Below, piece after piece: positions 1 through 4,918 of a stretch of 5,997 nt of DNA. This stretch comes from GCA-2689995 sp964529325. Lineage in GTDB: Bacteria > Fidelibacterota > Marinisomatia > SCGC-AAA003-L08 > GCA-2689995. Under the pieces are notes generated by a model, which saw only the letters and a list, made by a program, of their open reading frames with translations, searched no databases and had not been told where the DNA came from. How positions within the stretch are numbered: the stretch's first letter is position 1; every line of letters starts with the position of its first letter. Where the stretch lies: positions 1 through 5,997 of the forward strand of contig CAZGWH010000083.1 of the NCBI GenBank assembly GCA_964529325.1, in the 5' to 3' direction. The position numbers were made by a program, and so were the translations under genes.

Positions 1-22
1 TTCGACAAGCTCAGGGCAAGCT
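1..22. repeat. Edge of a dispersed REP-like intergenic motif
   Basis: The first 16 bases are the reverse complement of CCCTGAGCTTGTCGAA. I recognise this as a short motif that recurs between genes in many environmental bacterial genomes. CAAGCT occurs twice here, at 6-11 and 17-22. The window cuts the element, so its left arm and any palindromic partner cannot be seen. It is GC-rich against a very AT-rich background, which supports a dispersed element rather than local sequence. Only one copy is visible, so its repeat nature rests on recall. Confidence 0.5.
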
Positions 23-168
23 TAATTATTTTTATTATCAGCGTCCAATTTCAATTGTTTTATTTCAATGTGTTTAATTTTTAATTCTTAATTATTAATT
101 GTTAATTCCTTAATCTGCGTCCTAAATATTTTTTTATTAACAGCCTAAATCGAAACAAATTGATAAAT
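23..168. other. AT-rich non-coding leader with TTAATT-type repeats
   Basis: No credible reading frame lies here. Between about 74 and 116 the sequence is built from imperfect repeats of TTAATT/TAATTG, giving a low-complexity and partly self-complementary tract. GCGTCC occurs twice, at 41-46 and 117-122, flanking that tract. Such tracts commonly separate transcription units in AT-rich genomes. No RNA gene or clear terminator is seen. Confidence 0.5.
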
Positions 169-174
169 TATAAT
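169..174 (+). promoter_or_regulatory. Candidate -10 box (TATAAT) for the propeller gene
   Basis: A perfect TATAAT lies 27 bases upstream of the ATG at 202, which would give a 5' leader of roughly 20 nt. No good TTGACA-like -35 is seen at 16-18 bp spacing, where the bases are TAAATC. In a region this AT-rich a chance match is likely. No Shine-Dalgarno precedes the ATG, which fits a short, weakly structured leader. Confidence 0.3.
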
Positions 175-201
175 AGCCTGTATTCTTTCTAAATTATAAG
201 T

Positions 202-2064
202 ATGGCATTTATTAAAAATCACTTAAATCCATGGATGAAATACCTAAGAGTTTTACTTTTATTTATGTTTTGTTTTGGGTTTATTATCCTTGCAGGCGAA
301 ATATTTTTTGTAGTTACAAATAGTAATCGACCTGATTTTTATCCTGAAGGTGAATCTCAAAATATGAATAGTGGGTTATATAGTTCCTATGTTCATCAAG
401 AAAATACGGATCACCGTAAAATAAAAGCAAAATGTGCGTTAATGATTGATTTCGATTTAGATAAAGATCCCGATTTATATTATGGTTGGGACATAAGCCG
501 ATATTTTATTAATTCAGGTGGGACATATAGAGAAAATTTAAATTATGAAACTGTAAGTGTTGCAGGTGCTTATGGTTTGGTTGCAGGTGATATTGATAAT
601 AATGGATATCCAGATATTATAAAATGGCGATATAATATTGCCGGAATTCATGAAATGATGTTGAATAGAGGTGGACATTATTTTGACTCATATCAATATA
701 TTGATAGCGGCGAATTTGAAGATATGCATAGTAATGGGCTCTTAGATTATGATTTAGATGGTGACTTAGATATTGTATCTGTTTCGGCGTGGGGTGAGAA
801 TCAATTCCATTTATTAAAAAATATTGGATTAGATGAAGATGGGGTTCCACAATTTGTAATTGAATTTGAATTTGGAAGCGATGATACAAGCTCGTCTCGT
901 TGTTTAGCAATCGTAGATTATGATAATGATGGTGATCAAGATGTTTTTGTTGTTCGTAAATGGAGTGAAAATTGGTTAATGCGTAATGAAACTATTACAG
1001 GTGTGGGAGAAAATATTCAGTATAATTCGAATTTACTTGCTCCGTTTACAAATGTTGCACCTGAAATCAATTTAACAGATTCTGATATTTCTGAAAATGG
1101 AAGCCAAGGATATGGTGCATCGTGGGGAGATTTTGATAATGATGAAGATTTTGATTTATATCTAGTTAATTGGGATTTGAATCGTTTATTTTTAAATAAT
1201 AATGGTCAGTTTGAAAATATTGCTATCGAAGAAGGAGTTGAATCGGATACACTTGGGAATGGTGTTACTTGGGGAGATTTTGATAATGATGGAATAAATG
1301 ATATCTGGACAACTAATATGCGAAATCCAGATGACTTATTTACTTCTACTCCTGGAGGAATCACAAATGATTATTCTGCTCAATTCTTAAGTTCTGGACA
1401 AGATGCAATTACAACTGATTATGACTTAGATGGTTGGTTAGATGTTTTTGTACCCGGTTTAAATATGGGTAGCACAAATACTCCAGAAGGTCCAAAATTT
1501 GTAAGTTTATTATATAATAATCAAACACGAGATGAATTTTATTCCGATAATCATTGGGTGAAAATAATTCTTGAAGGTTCAAATAATTATGGTGAACAGG
1601 CAAGCCCAACTACAAAATCAAATAAATCGGCAATTGGTGCAAGGGTTAAGGTGATTGCAGGTGGAAATACTTTTATGCGTGAAATAATTGCGGGAAAAGG
1701 GCATGGAAGTATGGATGATTTAACACTTCATTTTGGTGTAGGAAATGCACCGATTATAGATGAAATAGTAATTAAATGGCCATCATTTAATAATGATTTA
1801 ACTACTTTAAAAACGACAGTCTATGAAAATATTTCTGTAGATACCTTAATTACAATTGTAGAAGATTTTGGAATGGTTGGGTATAAGGGTGATTGTAATT
1901 TAGATAATCAAGTCAATATTTTAGATTTAACTTTATTTGTATCTATTATTTTAGACGAAATTGAAGTTGATGATTATGAGTTTTGGCACATGAATATGGA
2001 CTATAATAATCAATTAAATATTGTAGATATTGTTCGATTAGTGACTTTTATTTTAAATATGTAA
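202..2064 (+). CDS. Secreted CRTAC1-like FG-GAP/VCBS propeller protein with ASPIC/UnbV domain and dockerin-like tail
   Basis: This 620-residue protein begins with an N-terminal hydrophobic segment (about residues 14-38) preceded by Lys/Arg, so it is a signal peptide or membrane anchor. Seven acidic FG-GAP/VCBS calcium-type loops follow: DFDLDKDPD (83), DIDNNGYPD (130), DYDLDGDLD (182), DYDNDGDQD (239), DFDNDEDFD (310), DFDNDGIND (359) and DYDLDGWLD (406). Seven loops fit a seven-bladed beta-propeller. Residues about 452-528 match the ASPIC/UnbV domain (SAIGARVKV, HFGVG, IVIKWPS). The C-terminus (563-618) has two dockerin-type loops, D564-N566-D568-Q570-N572-D575 and N598-D600-N602-Q604-N606-D609; the second begins with Asn instead of Asp. 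The family is extracellular and binds calcium, and its ligand here is unknown. ATG 202 is kept because it leaves basic residues before the hydrophobic core; M12 (235) is an alternative. The next gene starts 3 nt after the stop, so they are probably co-transcribed. Confidence 0.9.
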   Translation: MAFIKNHLNPWMKYLRVLLLFMFCFGFIILAGEIFFVVTNSNRPDFYPEGESQNMNSGLYSSYVHQENTDHRKIKAKCALMIDFDLDKDPDLYYGWDISRYFINSGGTYRENLNYETVSVAGAYGLVAGDIDNNGYPDIIKWRYNIAGIHEMMLNRGGHYFDSYQYIDSGEFEDMHSNGLLDYDLDGDLDIVSVSAWGENQFHLLKNIGLDEDGVPQFVIEFEFGSDDTSSSRCLAIVDYDNDGDQDVFVVRKWSENWLMRNETITGVGENIQYNSNLLAPFTNVAPEINLTDSDISENGSQGYGASWGDFDNDEDFDLYLVNWDLNRLFLNNNGQFENIAIEEGVESDTLGNGVTWGDFDNDGINDIWTTNMRNPDDLFTSTPGGITNDYSAQFLSSGQDAITTDYDLDGWLDVFVPGLNMGSTNTPEGPKFVSLLYNNQTRDEFYSDNHWVKIILEGSNNYGEQASPTTKSNKSAIGARVKVIAGGNTFMREIIAGKGHGSMDDLTLHFGVGNAPIIDEIVIKWPSFNNDLTTLKTTVYENISVDTLITIVEDFGMVGYKGDCNLDNQVNILDLTLFVSIILDEIEVDDYEFWHMNMDYNNQLNIVDIVRLVTFILNM

Positions 2065-2067
2065 TCT

Positions 2068-3342
2068 GTGCAAAAGTATAGAGTTCTATCTTTTGTAATA
2101 ATCCATCTTCTTATTTTTTTACATATTGCTGGGTTTGGTCAAGAATTTATAGGTAGTCTAGATTTCCAGGAATTATTTCACTCTTTTTTTAAATTAGGCA
2201 CAATTAATGCAGGTGTGATAATGGTTTTTGTTGCATTTTTTACCACATTAATTTTTGGCAGGTTTTTTTGTGGATGGGCATGTCATTTTGGGGCAATTCA
2301 AGAACTTAGCTGGGTTATCCTTCAAAAATTAAATATCACCCCTAAAACCGTAAATTCTCGATTAGTTGTATTATTCCCTCTCTTTATCTTACTCCATTTT
2401 TATATTATCCCCAATTTAGATTATGCATTTAACCATAATTGGAAAATTTCAATTGTAACTAATACGCCAAATATTTGGGCATTTTTACCCGGTTTTACTA
2501 TTGGATTACTTACATTCTTTGTAGATGGATTTTTGATTGTTTACTTCCTTGGCAGAAAAGGATTCTGCAGATTTCTATGTCCGTGGGGTGCATTTTTGAA
2601 ACTACCATCTGCATTAGCTGTTTATAAAATCAGAAATGTAGGGAATTGCTCTCAATGTGGTACATGCACCAAAACTTGCCCGATTGGAATTGATGTAAGT
2701 TATGAAATTAATAATTTTAATAAAGTCGTTAATACAAACTGCACAAATTGCATGATATGCACAGATGGATGTCCAACTTCAGCAATTAAATATTCATTTA
2801 CAAATCCTTTAAAAGAAAATTATCAATTATCTGATTTTTTTATCGGGGATAAAATGTATAAAAGCTCAGTTATTAAACAATTTTTTATAAACTTTAGAAT
2901 TAATGATATTTGGCTTGGATTATTTTCATTAATTATCGGGTTTGCAATTGATGGGCTTTTTGGAATGGGTCATTTTTTAAGTTTTGGTATTGCATTAATT
3001 ATATCATTTAATTTATTAAATATCCATGTTAATAAACAAGTTAGGAGAGTTGTTGCAAGTATAACATTTATATTAATTTGTTGGGCAGTGAGTGTGAAAT
3101 ATTCTATTAAGGAAGGTATTAATTCGTATCAAAATAAGAATTATCATTCGACAATAAAATATTTAAAATACTCAACAATTCTTTATCCAAATAATATTGG
3201 TAAATATTATATATACTTAGCAGATGCTTATTTTGAAATTGGTGATGTAGAAAATGCAAAAAAATATACAGAGATTGCTTTTAAAATAAATCCTCTACAC
3301 CATTCGGTAAAACAATTACAAAATAAAATAGCGAATAATTAG
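2068..3342 (+). CDS. Membrane 4Fe-4S polyferredoxin (NapH/CcoG-like) with C-terminal TPR region
   Basis: This 424-residue protein starts at GTG, one codon after the upstream TAA; the first in-frame ATG (2221) would remove TM1. Predicted membrane helices lie at about 7-24, 47-66, 97-115 and 142-160. The family motifs CGWxCxxG (C68, C72) and CxxxCPxGA (C167, C171) are present. Two complete ferredoxin 4Fe-4S motifs follow: C194-C197-C200-C204-P and C225-C228-C231-C235-P. Three more helices (about 281-297, 301-317, 327-343) lead to a TPR-like tail (about 346-412, with the repeat core YLADAYFEIGDVENAKKY). Positive-inside charge puts the clusters in the cytoplasm and the tail in the periplasm. NapH/MauN/CcoG relatives pass electrons or act in metal and cofactor maturation; the exact partner here is unknown. 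The extra helices and TPR tail go beyond a minimal NapH. No Shine-Dalgarno is seen, so translation may be coupled to the propeller gene. Confidence 0.88.
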   Translation: MQKYRVLSFVIIHLLIFLHIAGFGQEFIGSLDFQELFHSFFKLGTINAGVIMVFVAFFTTLIFGRFFCGWACHFGAIQELSWVILQKLNITPKTVNSRLVVLFPLFILLHFYIIPNLDYAFNHNWKISIVTNTPNIWAFLPGFTIGLLTFFVDGFLIVYFLGRKGFCRFLCPWGAFLKLPSALAVYKIRNVGNCSQCGTCTKTCPIGIDVSYEINNFNKVVNTNCTNCMICTDGCPTSAIKYSFTNPLKENYQLSDFFIGDKMYKSSVIKQFFINFRINDIWLGLFSLIIGFAIDGLFGMGHFLSFGIALIISFNLLNIHVNKQVRRVVASITFILICWAVSVKYSIKEGINSYQNKNYHSTIKYLKYSTILYPNNIGKYYIYLADAYFEIGDVENAKKYTEIAFKINPLHHSVKQLQNKIANN

Positions 3343-3397
3343 ATTATTTTTTACTCAGAATCAATCTAAAAATCCCAATAAATTATTGAAATTAATT

Positions 3398-3404
3398 AAG
3401 GAAG
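3398..3404 (+). promoter_or_regulatory. Shine-Dalgarno site for yajQ
   Basis: AAGGAAG lies 3 nt before the ATG at 3408, with the GGA core 5 nt away. It fixes the start, agrees with the conserved PSFDIVS N-terminus, and shows that this genome does use Shine-Dalgarno sites on some genes. Confidence 0.7.
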
Positions 3405-3407
3405 AAT

Positions 3408-3899
3408 ATGCCATCTTTTGATATAGTAAGTACATTTGATATGCAAGAAGTTGATAACGCTGTAAATACAGTAAAAAGAGATATTGTAACTCGTTATGAC
3501 TTAAAAGGGACAGACGCAAAAATTGAATTAAATAAAACAGATAAATCGATTACCTTAAATGCTGATAATGATATGCATTTAATGGCTATTAGAGATATGT
3601 TAGAAAATAGATCTGTAAGTCGAAAAATATCTTTAAAAACATTTGATTATCAAGAAGAAGAGCAAGCGACAGGAATGACTATTCGTCAATTAGTCAAATT
3701 AAAAGAAGGAATTAATAAAGAAAATGCGACTAAAATTAATAAATTGATTAAATCCTTAAAAATGAAAGTTCAATCTCAAATACAGGGTGAGCAATTAAGA
3801 GTAACTGCAAAAAAAATTGATGATTTACAATCTGTTATTTCAGAATTAAATAATGCAAGTCTAGATATCCCATTAAATTTTGTAAATATGAAAAGTTGA
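3408..3899 (+). CDS. yajQ: YajQ-family cyclic di-GMP-binding protein
   Basis: The protein has 163 residues, the same length as Escherichia coli YajQ. The N-terminus MPSFDIVS followed by DMQEVDNAV is the family signature. The C-terminal half carries the other conserved block (LKEGINKENATKINKLIK, then KVQSQIQGEQLRVTAKK and DDLQSVI). The family folds as two ferredoxin-like domains, here about 1-90 and 91-163, is cytoplasmic and has no membrane segment. Members have been shown to bind c-di-GMP and to act with a transcription factor in Xanthomonas; the exact role in this organism is not shown by the sequence. A 65-nt gap separates it from the upstream gene, so it may begin a new transcript, although I see no convincing promoter. 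Its TGA stop overlaps the proposed TTG start of the selenoprotein GST (TTGA), which suggests translational coupling. Confidence 0.95.
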   Translation: MPSFDIVSTFDMQEVDNAVNTVKRDIVTRYDLKGTDAKIELNKTDKSITLNADNDMHLMAIRDMLENRSVSRKISLKTFDYQEEEQATGMTIRQLVKLKEGINKENATKINKLIKSLKMKVQSQIQGEQLRVTAKKIDDLQSVISELNNASLDIPLNFVNMKS

Positions 3900-4552
3900 A
3901 ATATCCAATATTATATTCTTTTAGGAGATGACCCTATGCAATTCGTGCTAGGATGGCACTTTCATATAGTGATATTTCAGTTGAAATAAGAGAAGTTTTA
4001 TTAAGAGAAAAACCAGACCAATTATATGAGATATCTTCTAAAGGAACTGTACCTGTTTTAATTTTACCAAATGATGTGGTATTAGATGAAAGTATTGATA
4101 TTATGAATTGGGCAATTGAAGAATCAAATAATATTGATCTTTTTAAATTTGAGATTGAATTGCAACATAAATTAATTGTGCAGAATGATACTATATTTAA
4201 AACATGGCTAGACAGATATAAATATAATGAGAGATATGATGATTATTCAATTCCAAAATGCCAAAATAAATGTAATGAAATTTTAATTAATTATGAGAAA
4301 TTATTAATTAATAATAATTATTTAGTTAATAATTCCATTTCTCTATGTGATATTGCTATTTTTCCATTTGTTAGACAATTTTACAATACGAATATAAACT
4401 ACTTTTTGAGTACATATCCAAATCTAAATAAATGGCTTCATACAATAATTAATTCAAATTTATTTATTTCAGTTATGACAAAATATTTACAATGGAATGA
4501 GAATGATAACATTAAAGTTATAAATTTTAAGAAAGAGTTAGATTATGCATAA
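3896..4552 (+). CDS. Selenocysteine-containing glutathione S-transferase (in-frame TGA at 3929-3931 read as Sec)
   Basis: A conventional call (ATG 3953, 199 residues) lacks the first beta strand and active site of the GST thioredoxin fold. The same frame stays open upstream except for TGA 3929-3931, and encodes LYSFRRUPYAIRARM. The family motif is LYSFRRCPYAxRAR, so the TGA falls exactly on the catalytic Cys. Starting at TTG 3896, which overlaps the yajQ stop as TTGA, gives 218 residues with Sec12, a usual GST length. The N-terminal domain (about 1-80) includes the cis-Pro loop GTVPVL (Pro53) and the glutathione-binding DES (Glu65, Ser66). The C-terminal helical GST domain covers about 90-215. 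TGG is used for Trp and TGA as a stop elsewhere, so a changed code is unlikely. A nonsense mutation is the main alternative, but the flanking codons are perfectly conserved and a SECIS-like hairpin follows. The cytoplasmic role is probably glutathione- or thiol-dependent redox chemistry; the substrate is unknown. The start codon is less certain than the Sec site. Confidence 0.78.
3929..3969 (+). promoter_or_regulatory. Candidate bacterial SECIS element following the Sec UGA
   Basis: Directly after UGA 3929-3931 the mRNA can form an apical hairpin. GUGCU (3945-3949) pairs with GGCAC (3955-3959), using four Watson-Crick pairs and one U-G pair, and closes a five-base loop AGGAU (3950-3954). A lower helix pairs CUAUG (3934-3938) with UAUAG (3965-3969), including one G-U pair, with unpaired bases between the helices that include two U's. 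The loop starts 18 nt after the UGA and has G in its second position. Both features agree with the spacing and the loop-G rule known for bacterial SECIS elements bound by SelB. The stem is short and was found by eye. Confidence 0.5.
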
Positions 4553-4829
4553 ATTATTTTTATGTCCATTCGCAAAATGGACTCAGTATTTGCCTTTATT
4601 TTTTAAACATATTCATCCATGTATCAGAGCAAAATCTGCATTTGATAAAAATAAAATAGATTATGAAATAGTTTGGACACCTGTACGAAAAAAATTAAGA
4701 AAATCCGTAATTGAATTAAGTAACCAATCTGCTGTTCCTATTTGGAAAGATGATAAAGGTGAAATTATTGTTGATTCTCATAAAATTGTATCAGAATTAA
4801 AAAAAAGGGGCACTGATGTGCCCCGATGA
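4545..4829 (+). CDS. Stand-alone GST/glutaredoxin-like N-terminal domain protein
   Basis: This 94-residue protein resembles a GST N-terminal thioredoxin-fold domain with no helical C-terminal domain. Visible family features are HPCIRAK (His24-Pro25-Cys26) at the start of the first helix, an acceptor-type strand DYEIVW (39-44), the cis-Pro loop AVPIW (Pro65) and the DS pair (Asp77-Ser78) before the last helix. CPFA near the N-terminus (Cys7) is a second Cys. Short single-domain members of this kind, of roughly 80-120 residues, exist, so it need not be truncated. Its ATG overlaps the last 8 bases of the GST gene (ATGCATAA), so the two are almost certainly translated together. The last codons run through an A8 tract and a GC-rich hairpin (4807-4824), so the final six residues or so (GTDVPR) are dictated by that structure. 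The role is probably thiol redox or glutathione-linked, with no known substrate. Confidence 0.75.
   Translation: MHKLFLCPFAKWTQYLPLFFKHIHPCIRAKSAFDKNKIDYEIVWTPVRKKLRKSVIELSNQSAVPIWKDDKGEIIVDSHKIVSELKKRGTDVPR
4799..4824 (-). terminator. Intrinsic terminator oriented for minus-strand transcription
   Basis: GGGGCAC (4807-4813), loop TGAT and GTGCCCC (4818-4824) make a perfect 7-bp stem with a 4-nt loop. Eight A's precede it (4799-4806). Read on the minus strand this is a strong GC stem followed by eight T's, the textbook intrinsic terminator. On the plus strand no U-tract follows (GATGAAG), so it should not terminate the operon efficiently. It lies within the last codons of the GST-like gene, and no minus-strand gene is visible to its right in this window. 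Confidence 0.6.
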
Positions 4830-4851
4830 AGATTACAAGTCTTGGAGGATT

Positions 4852-4917
4852 GTGAAAACTTCATTTATATATTCGGTTAAAAATAATATTTCTTTAATAT
4901 TCGGTAATATTAAATAA
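4852..4917 (+). CDS. Possible small leader peptide before the channel gene
   Basis: A 21-residue frame starts at GTG 4852 (MKTSFIYSV and onward) and ends with TAA 4915-4917, one base before the channel ATG. A strong Shine-Dalgarno, GGAGG (4844-4848), lies 3 nt upstream, closer than ideal. The same frame can be read from ATG 4816 as a 33-residue product starting inside the terminator-like hairpin. The peptide is basic and partly hydrophobic and resembles nothing I know. It could serve as a translational-coupling leader for the channel, or be chance. Confidence 0.25.
   Translation: MKTSFIYSVKNNISLIFGNIK
4869..4905. repeat. Pair of 9-bp direct repeats ATATTCGGT upstream of the channel gene
   Basis: ATATTCGGT occurs at 4869-4877 and 4897-4905, 28 bp apart start to start, in the 89-bp gap before the channel gene. 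The spacing is near 2.7 helical turns. The second copy continues into TAATATTA. This could be a regulator site or chance in AT-rich DNA; the CGG core makes chance a little less likely. No promoter is convincing nearby. Confidence 0.3.
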
Positions 4918-4918
4918 C

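Noticed and set aside
617..910. Open frame of 97 codons on the minus strand within the propeller gene
   Set aside because: It lies fully antisense to the FG-GAP repeats. Its composition (many His, Tyr, Gln, Leu) is what reverse reading of Asp/Asn-rich repeats gives, and it shows no family motif.
1409..1609. Open frame of 66 codons on the minus strand within the propeller gene
   Set aside because: Antisense shadow of the propeller/ASPIC region with no recognisable domain or start signal.
2059..2070. Stop-codon readthrough fusing the propeller to the polyferredoxin
   Set aside because: The frames match (TAA-TCT-GTG), but TAA is the strongest stop and a fused cytoplasmic N-terminus after a secreted dockerin makes no topological sense. 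Close operon spacing explains it.
3339..3369. TTAGATT/AATCTAA inverted repeat after the polyferredoxin gene as a terminator
   Set aside because: The stem is AT-only apart from one G-C pair, the loop is 17 nt and no U-tract follows. It is too weak to call.
3929..3931. TGA read as Trp or Gly under an alternative genetic code
   Set aside because: TGG is used freely for Trp, TGA ends yajQ and the GST-like gene sensibly, and no other gene here contains an internal TGA.
3923..3989. Out-of-frame short peptide from ATG 3936 with AGGAG at 3923-3927
   Set aside because: It has good Shine-Dalgarno spacing but only 17 codons, with no resemblance to anything. The AGG AGA codons are the conserved Arg-Arg of the GST motif.
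3953..4552. GST gene starting at ATG 3953 as an intact conventional protein
   Set aside because: This start removes the first strand and active site. The preceding codons encode the missing conserved block, interrupted only by TGA, and the only purine-rich bases (AGG) touch the ATG directly.
4799..4816. Programmed -1 frameshift at the A8 tract followed by the hairpin (dnaX-like)
   Set aside because: The -1 frame hits TGA at 4814 within the hairpin loop after only three codons, so the product would barely differ.
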